Shown here piece after piece: positions 16,121 through 24,964 of a stretch of 64,000 bases of DNA. The stretch's first letter is position 1. Every line of letters begins with the position of its first letter. The position numbers and the translations under genes are program-made. This DNA comes from JACVRW01 sp963812915 (GTDB lineage Bacteria; Actinomycetota; Thermoleophilia; Solirubrobacterales; Thermoleophilaceae): assembly GCA_963812915.1 (NCBI GenBank), contig CAWEXB010000002.1, positions 1 to 64,000 on the forward strand. The letters are read 5' to 3'. A model generated the notes under the pieces. That model worked only from the letters and a program-made list of their open reading frames with translations. It had not been told where the DNA came from and searched no databases.

Positions 16121-16990
16121 TCAGGTGCGCATGGTGGACAGCAGGTGCTCGCGGAACGCCTGCGCGGCGGGTGTCGGGCGCTCGCCCGCGCGCCAGACCA
16201 GCGAGACGGGGAGCGTGTGGCGCGGGCTCAGCGGACGGACCGCCAGGCGGTCGCCGTGCGACGCCACGACCGAGCGCGGCATGAGTGTCACGCCGAGTCC
16301 GCGCGCGGTGAGCTCCCGCACGGTCTCCAGCTCGTTGGCTTCGGCGACGACGCGACCGCCCGGCACCAGGGCAAACAGCGCATCGCGCAGCGCCGACCCG
16401 GCGCCGTAGGCGACCAGCGCCTCGCCGGCGAGGCGGTCGACGCGCACGCGCCCCGCCCGCGCGAGCGGATGGTCCAGGGGCGCGATCAGGACGAGCTCCT
16501 CGTCGAGCAGGCGCACGCCCTCGAGTCCGTCGATGGCTTCGGGGTCGACGAGCGCCGTCACGAGGTCCAGGCCGCCGTCCCGGAGCTGGCCGAGCAGCGT
16601 GAAGGCGACGTCCTCTCGCACGGTGATCGCCACTCCCGGGTGGGCGCGGCTGAAGTCGGCGATCAGCGCGGCAGGGTGCACGGGACCGACCGGCGGGACG
16701 CCGCCGAGGCGCAGCGTGCCCCGGACGAGTCCCCGGAGGGCGTCCAGATCCGCCCGCACGCCGTCCACCTCGGCAAGCGCGCGCCGCGCCCGCGCCAGGA
16801 CGAGCTCGCCCGCCTCGGTCACCTCGACGCGACGGGTGGTACGGCGCAGCAGCTCGACGCCCAGCTCGCGCTCGAGCCGGGCCACCTGCTGCGAGAGCGC
16901 CGACTGTGCGATGTGGAGGTCCAGCGCGGCCTGGGTGAACGAGCGGCGGCGGGCGACGGCGTCGAGGTAGCGCAACTGGCGGAGCTCCAT
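16121..16990 (-). CDS. LysR-family transcriptional regulator
   Basis: 289 residues from ATG 16990, where the canonical MELRQLRYLDAVA begins; a longer frame upstream has no family support. The winged helix is at residues 1-60 (SFTQAALDLHIAQSALSQQVARLE), and the substrate-binding domain from about 90 has the RVVAEANELETVRELTARGLGVTLMP signature. It converges on the FAH gene, with ends 20 bp apart, and is divergent from the acetyltransferase gene, which is its probable target by the usual LysR layout. Confidence 0.92.
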   Translation of the reverse strand: MELRQLRYLDAVARRRSFTQAALDLHIAQSALSQQVARLERELGVELLRRTTRRVEVTEAGELVLARARRALAEVDGVRADLDALRGLVRGTLRLGGVPPVGPVHPAALIADFSRAHPGVAITVREDVAFTLLGQLRDGGLDLVTALVDPEAIDGLEGVRLLDEELVLIAPLDHPLARAGRVRVDRLAGEALVAYGAGSALRDALFALVPGGRVVAEANELETVRELTARGLGVTLMPRSVVASHGDRLAVRPLSPRHTLPVSLVWRAGERPTPAAQAFREHLLSTMRT

Positions 16991-17046
16991 GCAGCGACAA
17001 TTTATCTCGCCAGCTTCTGAGTGCTGACGGATCTTCGCATTGCGCG

Positions 17047-17679
17047 ATGGATCCCTCCGTGGCACCGTGGGCCCATGCCCACCGTGATCGGCACCAAGCT
17101 TTCGTGGTGACGGCCGAGGTCAAGCCGCTCGCCCCCGACGACGCCCGCGACGAGGTCCTCGTCGCGGAGCTCGTCCGCATCATCAACGGGGCATACGCCG
17201 TCGGTGAGGCCGGACTGTGGCTCGAGGGTACGACGCGGACCGGGCCGGGCGAGATCGCCGAGGCGATCCGCGCCGATGGAATGCTCGCGGCCACGATCGA
17301 GGGCCGGCTCGTCGGTTGCGCCTATGTGCGGCCGCTGGACGCGGACACGGCGGATCTGGGCCTCATAGCGACGGCGCCGGACCGGTGGGGCAGCGGCGTC
17401 GGGCGCATGCTGGTGCGCTCGGCGGAGGAGCTGATGCGGTCGCGCGGCGTGACCACGATGCAGCTCGAGCTGCTGGTCCCGAAGGGATGGGTCCATCCGG
17501 AGAAGGACCGCCTCCGCAGCTGGTACACCCGACTCGGCTACCGGGTGGTCCGGTCGGCGCCGTTCGAGCAGGTGGCGGCGCACCTCGCGTCCCAGCTCGC
17601 CGCACCCTCCGAGTTCCTCATCTTCCGCAAGCGACTGGCAGAGGCACGGCCGCGGCGGCCTTTCCCACGCAACGATTGA
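17047..17679 (+). CDS. GNAT-family N-acetyltransferase
   Basis: Up to 210 residues. The start is uncertain: ATG 17047 has no ribosome-binding site, and GTG 17104 is an alternative that removes 19 residues. The GNAT fold is seen in LVGCAYVRPLD, DLGLIATAPDRWGSGVGRMLV (the acetyl-CoA pyrophosphate loop, G-S-G-V-G-R), and the C-terminal WYTRLGYRVVRSAPFEQ. The acceptor substrate is unknown. It is divergent from LysR. Confidence 0.85.
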   Translation: MDPSVAPWAHAHRDRHQAFVVTAEVKPLAPDDARDEVLVAELVRIINGAYAVGEAGLWLEGTTRTGPGEIAEAIRADGMLAATIEGRLVGCAYVRPLDADTADLGLIATAPDRWGSGVGRMLVRSAEELMRSRGVTTMQLELLVPKGWVHPEKDRLRSWYTRLGYRVVRSAPFEQVAAHLASQLAAPSEFLIFRKRLAEARPRRPFPRND

Positions 17680-17755
17680 AGGATTGTGGGGTCCAGGGAC
17701 CCCCAAATGCTTCACACGATCGGCCGGTGTTCGCTTAGACACCACCGAGGTCCGG

Positions 17756-17774
17756 AAGGAATCGGCGATTCCTT
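17756..17774. promoter_or_regulatory. 19-bp palindrome upstream of the sigma factor gene
   Basis: AAGGAATCGGCGATTCCTT, 9-bp arms around one G, 66 bp before the sigma factor GTG. It may be an operator; the following T run also allows a weak terminator for the acetyltransferase gene, although a one-base loop is unlikely for RNA. Confidence 0.4.
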
Positions 17775-17840
17775 TTCCGCGCGGATGGGGTCACTACCTG
17801 TGAGCGGCGCGAAAGGAACGGGCCATGCGAGGATGCTGTC

Positions 17841-18854
17841 GTGACCGAGCGAACGCTCTCCCGCGCCCGCGCGGGAGACGAGGAGGCGTTCCGCGAGCTC
17901 ATCGACCCCTACCGGGGGGAGCTCCAGGTGCACTGCTACCGGATCCTCGGCTCGGTTCAGGACGCGGAGGATCTTCTCCAGGAGACGCTCTTGGCCGCCT
18001 GGCGGGGGCTTGAGCGGTTCGACGGGAGAGCCTCGCTGCGCTCCTGGCTTTACCGGATCGCGACGAATCGGTGCCTGAACGCGCTGCGGGACAGGGGCCG
18101 TCGCCCGCGCGAGGTGCCCGCGATGGCCGAGCCGCCCGAGCCGACGCGCCGCAGCGAGCCGCTTTGGCTGGAGCCATACCCCGACGCCCTCCTCGACACG
18201 GTCGCTGACACGTCGCCCGGGCCGGAGGCGCGCTACGAGTTCAGGGAGGCGGTCGGCCTGGCGTTCGTGACCGCCCTCCAGCGCCTGCCACCGCAACAGC
18301 GGGTGGTGCTGGTGCTGCGCGACGTGCTCGGTTTCCGCGCGGCGGAGGTCGCCGACATGCTCGAGACGAGCGAAGCCGCAGTCAAGGGCGCCCTGCAGCG
18401 CGCCCGGGCGACGCTGGAGACGCGGCTGCGAGACCGTGACCGTGAGCGAGCGCGACCGCCACGCTCCCCGCGCGAGCGCGAGCTGGTCGGTCGCTTCGCC
18501 GACGCCGTCGAGAGCGGAGACGTCGATGGGGTCGTCTCGCTGCTGACCGACGACGCATGGCTCACGATGCCGCCCCAGCCCTTCGAGTACCAGGGCCACG
18601 CAGCCATCGCCGGCTTCCTCCACGACCGCGCCGCCCGACGCGGCGCACCGCTCCGGCTCGTTCCCACCCGGGCCAACGGTCAGCCCGCGTTCGGCTGCTA
18701 CCTCCCGGACGCCCACGGGGCGATCGCCCGTCCGTACGGGCTGATGGTGCTCACGCTCGACGGTGATGGCATCTCCGCCATCACCTGGTTCGGCGACAGC
18801 CGTGTGTTCCCCCATTTCCGGCTCCCCCGAACGCTGCCGGGGGAGCCGGGTTGA
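17841..18854 (+). CDS. ECF sigma factor, SigG-like with C-terminal SnoaL-like domain
   Basis: 337 residues from GTG 17841. Sigma region 2 (about 5-75) has CYRILGSVQDAEDLLQETLLAAWRG and FDGRASLRSWLYRIATN; region 4 (about 130-200) has LPPQQRVVLVLRDVLGFRAAEVADMLE and AAVKGALQRAR. A SnoaL/NTF2-like domain of about 120 residues follows (VSLLTDDAWLTMPPQPFEYQG). The group (TIGR02960 type) has no anti-sigma gene next to it; the C-terminal extension is thought to regulate activity. It lies 73 bp upstream of a DrrAB-like exporter on the same strand, a plausible target. Confidence 0.9.
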   Translation: MTERTLSRARAGDEEAFRELIDPYRGELQVHCYRILGSVQDAEDLLQETLLAAWRGLERFDGRASLRSWLYRIATNRCLNALRDRGRRPREVPAMAEPPEPTRRSEPLWLEPYPDALLDTVADTSPGPEARYEFREAVGLAFVTALQRLPPQQRVVLVLRDVLGFRAAEVADMLETSEAAVKGALQRARATLETRLRDRDRERARPPRSPRERELVGRFADAVESGDVDGVVSLLTDDAWLTMPPQPFEYQGHAAIAGFLHDRAARRGAPLRLVPTRANGQPAFGCYLPDAHGAIARPYGLMVLTLDGDGISAITWFGDSRVFPHFRLPRTLPGEPG

Positions 18855-18927
18855 AGGGGCTCTCGCAGGACCCGCCAATCACCGGGCCCTATCGGTCGTG
18901 CGAACACGGTTCGCTAACTTCGAACGC

Positions 18928-19908
18928 ATGTCAGATGCGATCATCGTCGAAGGGCTCGAGAAGTCGTACGGCTCGGTGCGCGCGCTCTGCGGGGTGGACT
19001 TCTCCGCACCCACGGGCAGCGTGCTCGGACTGCTCGGCCCCAACGGGGCCGGCAAGACCACCGCGGTGAGGATCCTCGCGACGCTGCTGAAGCCGGACGC
19101 CGGCACCGCTCGCGTCGCCGGGCTCGACGCCGTGCGCGACGCCGCGGCGCTTCGCGCCAAGATCGGCCTCGCCGGCCAGTACGCGGCCGTTGACGAGAAC
19201 CTGACGGGCTCCGAGAACCTCGAGATGGTCGGCCGCCTGTACCACATGCCGCGCGCCGCAGCGCGCGAGCGGGCGCCCGAGCTGCTCGAGCGGTTCGACC
19301 TCACCGAGGCCGCTGGGCGAACCGTGAAGACTTACTCGGGCGGCATGCGGCGTCGGCTCGACCTAGCGGCCGCGCTCGTGTTCCGCCCGCCGGTGCTGTT
19401 CCTGGACGAGCCGACGACCGGCCTCGATCCGCGTAGCCGGCTCGGGCTGTGGGAGACGATCGAGGGACGCGTGGCGGCCGGCACGACCGTGCTGCTGACG
19501 ACGCAGTACCTCGACGAGGCCGATAGGCTCGCCGACCGCATCGTCGTGATCGACCACGGCAACGTGATCGCCGAAGGCACCTCGGACGAGCTCAAGGACC
19601 GCGTCGGCCGCGGCCGCGTGGAGGTTCACCTCGAGACCGCCCAGGACGCCGAGCGCGCGATCAGCGTACTCGCGGCGATGTCCGACGAGCGGCCGTCGCT
19701 CGAGGGCCTCACCGTGGGGGTGCCGGTCCGCGGGCGGTCCGGCGTGATCGCCGAGGCGGTGCGTCGGCTAGACCAGGCCGACGTGGTGATCGACGACATC
19801 GCGCTTCGCCGGCCGACGCTCGACGACGTGTTCATCGGCCTGACCGGCCGCTCCGCCGAGGAGGAGCCGCCCACCGAGATACCCGAGCCCCTCGAGGAGG
19901 CCGCATGA
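18928..19908 (+). CDS. ABC exporter ATP-binding protein, DrrA/daunorubicin-resistance type
   Basis: 326 residues from ATG 18928. Walker A GPNGAGKTTAVRIL, signature YSGGMRRRLDLAAAL, Walker B LFLDEPTTGLDP, and switch His replaced by Gln in LLTTQYLDEAD, as usual for DrrA-type ATPases. The C-terminal roughly 90 residues carry the DrrA-specific domain with RRPTLDDVFIGLTG. With the overlapping permease it would export a hydrophobic drug, lipid or polyketide. Confidence 0.93.
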   Translation: MSDAIIVEGLEKSYGSVRALCGVDFSAPTGSVLGLLGPNGAGKTTAVRILATLLKPDAGTARVAGLDAVRDAAALRAKIGLAGQYAAVDENLTGSENLEMVGRLYHMPRAAARERAPELLERFDLTEAAGRTVKTYSGGMRRRLDLAAALVFRPPVLFLDEPTTGLDPRSRLGLWETIEGRVAAGTTVLLTTQYLDEADRLADRIVVIDHGNVIAEGTSDELKDRVGRGRVEVHLETAQDAERAISVLAAMSDERPSLEGLTVGVPVRGRSGVIAEAVRRLDQADVVIDDIALRRPTLDDVFIGLTGRSAEEEPPTEIPEPLEEAA

Positions 19909-20681
19909 CCTCGCTCGCCATGAGCGTGTCGGACACGCTGGTGCTCGCCAAGCGGAACCTGATACGGATCCCGCGCCAGCCGGATCTGCTGATCGCCTAC
20001 ACGATCCAGCCGGTGATGTTCGTGCTGCTGTTCGTTTACGTGTTCGGCGGGGCGATCGATTCCGGGGGGTTCGACTACGTCGACTTCCTGATGCCGGGCA
20101 TCGTCGTCCAGTCGATCGCGTTCGGCGGGTTCGTGACCGCGCTAGGTCTCTCCGAGGACGTGAAGAAGGGCCTGATCGACCGCTTCCGCTCGCTGCCGAT
20201 GTCGCGCGCGGCAGTGCTCGCGGGGCGCACGTTCTCGGACATCCCGCTCAACATCCTGTCGCTGATCGTGCTGCTCGCGGTCGGGTTCATCGCGGGGTTC
20301 GGGTTCATCGACACCGACGCCGGCAAGGTGGTGCTCGGGATCGTGCTGTTGCTCCTGCTGGGCTACGCGTTCTCGTGGGTGTTCGCGCTCGTGGGCCTGT
20401 TCTCGTCGTCGCCGGAGACGGCGAACTCGATCGGCTTCACCCTGATCTTCCCGCTCACGTTCGCCTCGTCGGTGTTCGTGCCGGCGACCACGATGCCCGA
20501 CGGCCTGCGGCAGTTCGCCGAGGCCAATCCGTTCACCACCTGGGCGGACGCGCTCCGCTCTTTATGGATCGGCACGCCCGCGAACACCGACGTGTGGGTG
20601 TCGTTCGTCTGGTGCTTCGTGCTGATCGCGATCTTCGCGCCGCTGGCGGTGCAGCGGTACCGGCGGGTGGCCGCGAAGTAG
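19905..20681 (+). CDS. ABC-2 type exporter permease, DrrB-like
   Basis: 258 residues, ATG overlapping the ATPase stop as ATGA. It has six predicted membrane segments with the ABC-2 signatures FVYVFGG, YVDFLMPGIVVQSIAFG, DVKKGLIDRFRSLPMSR (the coupling region) and the late NPFTTWADALRSL. It pairs with the preceding ATPase. Confidence 0.92.
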   Translation: MTSLAMSVSDTLVLAKRNLIRIPRQPDLLIAYTIQPVMFVLLFVYVFGGAIDSGGFDYVDFLMPGIVVQSIAFGGFVTALGLSEDVKKGLIDRFRSLPMSRAAVLAGRTFSDIPLNILSLIVLLAVGFIAGFGFIDTDAGKVVLGIVLLLLLGYAFSWVFALVGLFSSSPETANSIGFTLIFPLTFASSVFVPATTMPDGLRQFAEANPFTTWADALRSLWIGTPANTDVWVSFVWCFVLIAIFAPLAVQRYRRVAAK

Positions 20682-20725
20682 CCGCTCGACGACTGCGCCC
20701 GGCGCCCCCGAGTCCGGACGTGCGG

Positions 20726-21499
20726 TCAGCGACCTTGGAAGGTCGCCTGGCCGGGGCCCTTCTCGAGCAGCGTGCGGGCGCCGTTCTGGAGGTCCTGGCT
20801 GGCCATCACCCTTGCTCCGACCTCGGCCATGGCGGCATCGGCGGCCTCGACGCCCTCGTCGACGGCGAGTCGGATCATGCGTTTCGTGGCCGCGTGGGCC
20901 AGCCCGGGGCCGTCGGCGAGTCGGCGGACGAACGAGTGCGTCTTCTCATAGAGGTCGTCGGCCGCGACAACCCGGTTCACCACTCCCCACTCCAGCATCG
21001 TCTCCGCCGGATAGGCCCGGGCGGTGAGCACTGCCTCGGCGGCCCGGCCCGCTCCCGCCCTGGCCACGAGGCGCTGCGTCCCGCCGCCGAACGGGGTGGC
21101 CCCGATCACCGCCTCCACCAGGCCGAGCTGGGCGCCCTCTGCGGCCCAGATCAGGTCGCAGCTCAGCGCCACCTCCAGCCCAGCAGCGAGGCAGAGCCCG
21201 TGCACGGCGGCGACAGTCGGAACCTCGATCTCGCCAAAGCGTTTGATCGCCGGCATGAACTCTTCGATCAGCTCGCGGGCCGCGGCTTCGTCGCGGTCGA
21301 GGAACATTTCGACGTTCGCCCCGGCGGAGAAGTTGTCGCCCTCGGCGCGCACCAGCAGGGCGCGCGCGCCGCTGTCCCTCGCCTCGCCGGCCGCGTTCGC
21401 CAGGTCGCGTGAGAGCTCCAACCCGAACAGATTCAGGGGCGGATCGGAGATCACGATCTCCCCGACGCCCCCATCCAACGTAAAGTGCGCCTTGGCCAT
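20726..21499 (-). CDS. Enoyl-CoA hydratase/isomerase family protein
   Basis: 257 residues from ATG 21499. Crotonase fold: oxyanion-hole strands at SAGANVEMF and HGLCLAAGLEVALSCD, then GLVEAVIGATPFGGGTQRL. The usual catalytic Glu positions of true hydratases are occupied by G-L-E-V and L-V-E-A; without alignment the reaction (hydration, isomerisation or hydrolysis) cannot be fixed. It is transcribed away from the TetR gene on the same strand, with a 32-bp gap, so it may be the end of the SDR-TetR transcript. Confidence 0.9.
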   Translation of the reverse strand: MAKAHFTLDGGVGEIVISDPPLNLFGLELSRDLANAAGEARDSGARALLVRAEGDNFSAGANVEMFLDRDEAAARELIEEFMPAIKRFGEIEVPTVAAVHGLCLAAGLEVALSCDLIWAAEGAQLGLVEAVIGATPFGGGTQRLVARAGAGRAAEAVLTARAYPAETMLEWGVVNRVVAADDLYEKTHSFVRRLADGPGLAHAATKRMIRLAVDEGVEAADAAMAEVGARVMASQDLQNGARTLLEKGPGQATFQGR

Positions 21500-21531
21500 G
21501 CGCTCGCACCCTACGGTACGTGGGCGGTTGG

Positions 21532-22115
21532 CTAGCCCGCGGTTCGGTGCGGGGCGAGTACGGCCTCGACCTGCTCGCGCATCCAGTCGGCGAGGGTGCT
21601 CTCGCGATGGATCGCCCAGCCGATCATCGCGCCGTGGTAGGTGGTTTCGACGAGCTTTGCGAGCGCTGCGACGTCGGTGCCGGCCGCAGCTCGCCCGCTT
21701 CGAGCGCCGCGGCGAGGTCGCGCGCGATGCGGGCGCGGACGGCTCGCGCTCCGCGGAGCGTCTCGGCGTGGAAGTCGGGATCGGCGAGGTCGAGTTGGAG
21801 CATCGCGACCGAGTTGGCCATCTGCTCGGGCGTGGCATCCGGGTCGACGGCGAGCACGAGCCCCTCGACGACGCGCGCGAGCGGCGAGGCGGCCGTCGAG
21901 CGGTCCAAGGCGCCCACCCAGAGATCGATCCCTCGCTTGTCGGCCGCGAGCAGGAGCTCGCGTTTGGTGCCGAAGCGCTGGACGAGCGTCGCGGCCGACA
22001 GGCCGGACTCCGCGGCGGCCGCGGCGAACGTCACGCGGGCCGGGCCGACGCGGTGGGCGAGGGCGAGCACGGCGTCGAGGATCGCCTCGTCGCTGATCGT
22101 CCGTGGGCGCGGCAT
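21532..22115 (-). CDS. TetR-family regulator, single-base frameshift
   Basis: It begins at ATG 22115, one base overlapping the SDR stop. The helix-turn-helix is VTFAAAAAESGLSAATLVQRFGTKRELLLAA (about 28-58). After AGELRP the frame breaks; adding one G in the CCGGC run at about 21680-21684 gives DVAALAKLVETTYHGAMIGWAIH and a stop at 21532. Corrected length is about 194 residues. It probably represses the upstream SDR gene and itself through the operator at 23039-23056. The indel is probably an assembly error. Confidence 0.82.
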
Positions 22116-23029
22116 CAAGCGGGGTCGGGCATCCCGTTGGTCAGGGTCTCTTGACGGGCGTCGAGGTCGACGGCGCCCCAATCCGGTCGGGTGCCGTCGG
22201 CGTCCACCAGGTCGTAGACGCGCATGAGGTCCCACGAGCCGAGGCACTGGCCGGCGAAGCGATCCCGGTCGGGGTCGGCCGCCAGGGCGGCGATCCCGCG
22301 TCCGAGCAGATGCGGCGTCTCGGAGTGGCTGAAGTAGGGGACTCGCTCGGCCGCCTCGCGCCACGTCTCCTCGGTGACGCCGAAGTGGTCGAGCATCGAT
22401 TCCGACCGCAGCCACCCGGGCGTGACGGTCAGGGCCGTGACGCCGTGCGGCTGGAGCTCGTGCGCGAGCGCCTCGCCCATCCGGACGACCGCCGTCTTGA
22501 CGAGGTCGTAGGGCATGTTCGCGCGATACGGGACGTCGCCCTTGCCGTCGCCGACCTCGACCACGAGGCCACCCGTGCCCTCCAGCATGAGCGGGATCGC
22601 GAAGTGGCTCGTGATCAGGTGCGTCTCGATGCCGTTGCGCAGGACGCCGAGGGTCGCGTCGAGCGGGTGTTCCCACAACGGCTTGCCCCACTGGACGAAC
22701 GGATCCCCGCCCCAGACGTCGTTGACCAGGATGTCGAGCCGCGCGTGGTCGCTGCGGATGCGTCCCACGAGCGCGCCGACGTCGTCCGCGTCGGCGTGGT
22801 CGCAGCGAACGGAGAGGCCTTCGCCGCCGGCGGCCGTGACGAGCTCGGCCGTGTCCTCGATCGTCTCCGGGCGGTCCATCGGTGAGCGCCCGGCCCGCGT
22901 GGAGCGGCCGCTGCCATAGACGGTGGCGCCGAGCGCTCCAAGTTCGATGGCGATGGCGCGGCCGCAGCCGCGCGTGGCGCCGGCGACGAGGGCGACCCGG
23001 CCCGCGAGCGGGGGATCATCGGTTGGCAT
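22115..23029 (-). CDS. SDR-family oxidoreductase
   Basis: 304 residues from ATG 23029. Rossmann fold: the NAD(P)-binding GATRGCGRAIA (G-x3-G-x-G) at about 17-27, CDHADADD, LDILVND, and the catalytic YDLVK (Y-x3-K). The Ser position lies in the VGDGKGD segment, which is less typical. The extended C-terminus is the DHRS1-like form. First gene of a TetR-controlled unit. Substrate unknown. Confidence 0.9.
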   Translation of the reverse strand: MPTDDPPLAGRVALVAGATRGCGRAIAIELGALGATVYGSGRSTRAGRSPMDRPETIEDTAELVTAAGGEGLSVRCDHADADDVGALVGRIRSDHARLDILVNDVWGGDPFVQWGKPLWEHPLDATLGVLRNGIETHLITSHFAIPLMLEGTGGLVVEVGDGKGDVPYRANMPYDLVKTAVVRMGEALAHELQPHGVTALTVTPGWLRSESMLDHFGVTEETWREAAERVPYFSHSETPHLLGRGIAALAADPDRDRFAGQCLGSWDLMRVYDLVDADGTRPDWGAVDLDARQETLTNGMPDPA

Positions 23030-23038
23030 GCCCCACTA

Positions 23039-23056
23039 TAAACAAATATACGTTTA
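23039..23056. promoter_or_regulatory. TetR-type operator upstream of the SDR gene
   Basis: TAAACAAATATACGTTTA, an imperfect palindrome with 7 of 9 positions paired, AT-rich in a 70% GC context, 10 bp upstream of the SDR ATG. Spacing and shape fit TetR-family operators. Confidence 0.65.
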
Positions 23057-23110
23057 CTAATGCCTCCGGCACCCGCTCTAGCGACTCGGGCGACGAGGAC
23101 TACGGCCGGG

Positions 23111-23545
23111 CTAGGCCAGCGCGGGATCCTTCGAAAGTTCCGCCAGGCGCCGCGCGAGCGCCCGCAGCACCTTGCGCTCCACGCCCGGGTGCTCGTCGAG
23201 CAGGTGCCGGAAGTCCCTGCGGGTCAGCACGAACAGGCGTAGCGGCGTTTCAGCGGTCACTGTCGCCGTGCGGGGCACGTCCTCGAGCAGTGCGATCTCG
23301 CCCACGAAGTCCCCGCCCCCTCGCGTCGTGATCCGCCGGCCCTTCCGAGTGATCTTCACCTTCCCGTCGACGATCACGAAGAACTCTTGCCCGGTCTCGC
23401 CCTCCTTGCAGAGCATGCTGCCCTTCTCGACCTCGAGGTCCTCGGAAACGCGCGCCAGCTGGGTGAGCTCCTTGCGCGAGAGGCCGTCGAAGAGAGGGGC
23501 GCGCTTGAGCGCCTGGACCTTGGTGTCCTGGCTGAAGAGCTTCAT
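23111..23545 (-). CDS. Cyclic-nucleotide-binding domain protein
   Basis: 144 residues, a single cNMP-binding domain: LFDGLSRKELTQLARVSEDLEVEKG, FFVIVDGKVKITRKG, then the phosphate-binding cassette FVGEIALLEDVPRTATVTAE with the key E and R residues. No DNA-binding domain follows, only a C-terminal helix (RKVLRALARRLAELS). It lies six bases downstream of a class III nucleotidyl cyclase gene, so it is the likely receptor for that enzyme's product. With no output domain it may act by protein-protein contact. Confidence 0.92.
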   Translation of the reverse strand: MKLFSQDTKVQALKRAPLFDGLSRKELTQLARVSEDLEVEKGSMLCKEGETGQEFFVIVDGKVKITRKGRRITTRGGGDFVGEIALLEDVPRTATVTAETPLRLFVLTRRDFRHLLDEHPGVERKVLRALARRLAELSKDPALA

Positions 23546-23551
23546 CGTCGC

Positions 23552-24901
23552 CTACCCTATTCGGGCGCCGCCGCTGAGTCGAGCCGCGTAGAGCTTCCAC
23601 TGTCCGGGAACGCCCTTGAGGTTCTCCACTCCGCGCTCCTCGAAGTCGATGCCGGAGCCGGCGGCAAGGTCCCTGACGATGCTCGACACGAGCACCTCGC
23701 CGGGCCGGGCCTCAGCCGCGATCCGGGCGCCGATGTGTACCGCGATGCCTTCCACCTTGCCACCGACGAGCTCTACCTCGCCGGTGTGAATGCCGGCGCG
23801 GATGTCGAGGCCGAGCTCTCCCACGGCGGCGATCGCCCCGTGAGCGCAAGCGATCGCGCGCGCCGGACCGTCGAAGGTGGCGAAGAAACCGTCGCCGGTG
23901 CCGCGAACCTCCCGGCCTCCGTAGCGGGCGAGCTGCGCGCGGACGGTCGCGTGGTGGGCATCGAGCAGGGCGCGCCAGCGGCTGTCGCCGAGCTCGGCGG
24001 CGTGCGACGTGGAGTCGACGATGTCGGTGAAGAGGACGGTGGTGAGCACACGCTCGGGCGCGCTGTCGACACGCCCTTCGGAAAGAAACCGCTTCACCGC
24101 GTCGGGCACTGCCGGGTCGCCATAGATGCTGGTGTCCGGCGAGGTGAGCTCGAGGACCTCGGCTTGCGGGATGCGCTCAGCCAGGTAGAGACAGCCATCG
24201 CTGTAGCGCTCCTGGTACATGACCAGCGTGGGTACCGAGATGGTCGGGAGCACCTCGCGAATGTCCGTTTCCATCAGCACCCTCAGGAACCAGGCGGCCG
24301 CGCCCGGGCTGGCTGCGAGACGCTCGTGGTTCACGTGCCAGTGCTCGAACTCCGGGTCGCCCGCGCGGCTCGGGAAGTACCTCTCGAGCTCGCCGCGCTG
24401 GTAGTCGCGATCGCCCCACCTGAGCCGCGTCTCGCGTACCCGCCGGTGCCACTTCTCAACCGGGTCACCCATGGGGTAATCGGGCGAAGAGACAACCCGC
24501 GGCCAGGTGTTGTGGAGCATCAGGGCCACGACGCGCTCCGGGTACGTGGCGGCGAACACGGCGCAGAGCTGGCCCCCGGGTGACCCCGCACCGAGCAGGG
24601 CGGCCCGCTCGGAGCCGGCGTCGTCCATGACGGCGCGGATGTCGTCCATGCGGGTCTCGAAGCTCGGCAGGTCCCTCGGCCGGTCGGAGAGGCCGGTGCC
24701 GCGCTTGTCGAGCAGGATGAGGCGGGAGAAGTCGGAGAGTCGCCGGCAGAAGTCGACGAAGATGGGCTGCTCCCAGGCCCAGATCAGGTTGATCATGAAC
24801 GGCACGAAGATCAGATCGACCGGTCCCTCGCCCACGATCTGGTAGGCGATGCTGACGTCGCCGCTGCGCGCGTAGCGGACCTCGGGCGTTTCGACGTTCA
24901 C
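23552..24901 (-). CDS. Alpha/beta hydrolase fused to a class III adenylate/guanylate cyclase domain
   Basis: 449 residues from GTG 24901; a longer frame would overlap the divergent gene. Residues about 5-265 are an alpha/beta hydrolase with nucleophile elbow GAGSPGG (Ser). Residues about 285-445 are a cyclase homology domain with metal Asp in TVLFTDIVDST and GTGDGFF, IRAGIHTGEVE, and VHIGARIAAEA bearing the transition-state Arg. In the segment REVRGTGDG the usual base-selecting Lys before the second metal site appears to be Arg, so nucleotide preference is uncertain. It is cytosolic. The hydrolase half probably acts as a sensor or small-molecule esterase controlling the cyclase, which is inference. 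Confidence 0.9.
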   Translation of the reverse strand: MNVETPEVRYARSGDVSIAYQIVGEGPVDLIFVPFMINLIWAWEQPIFVDFCRRLSDFSRLILLDKRGTGLSDRPRDLPSFETRMDDIRAVMDDAGSERAALLGAGSPGGQLCAVFAATYPERVVALMLHNTWPRVVSSPDYPMGDPVEKWHRRVRETRLRWGDRDYQRGELERYFPSRAGDPEFEHWHVNHERLAASPGAAAWFLRVLMETDIREVLPTISVPTLVMYQERYSDGCLYLAERIPQAEVLELTSPDTSIYGDPAVPDAVKRFLSEGRVDSAPERVLTTVLFTDIVDSTSHAAELGDSRWRALLDAHHATVRAQLARYGGREVRGTGDGFFATFDGPARAIACAHGAIAAVGELGLDIRAGIHTGEVELVGGKVEGIAVHIGARIAAEARPGEVLVSSIVRDLAAGSGIDFEERGVENLKGVPGQWKLYAARLSGGARIG

Positions 24902-24964
24902 GGCGCCGAAGAGTAGGCGGCTTCCCGCCGGCCGTCGTTCGCGCTCGAGAGGTAGCGTTTCCGT

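Noticed and set aside
17688..17703. Rho-independent terminator after the acetyltransferase gene
   Set aside because: The GGGGTCC/GGACCCC stem has only a two-base loop and no T tract.
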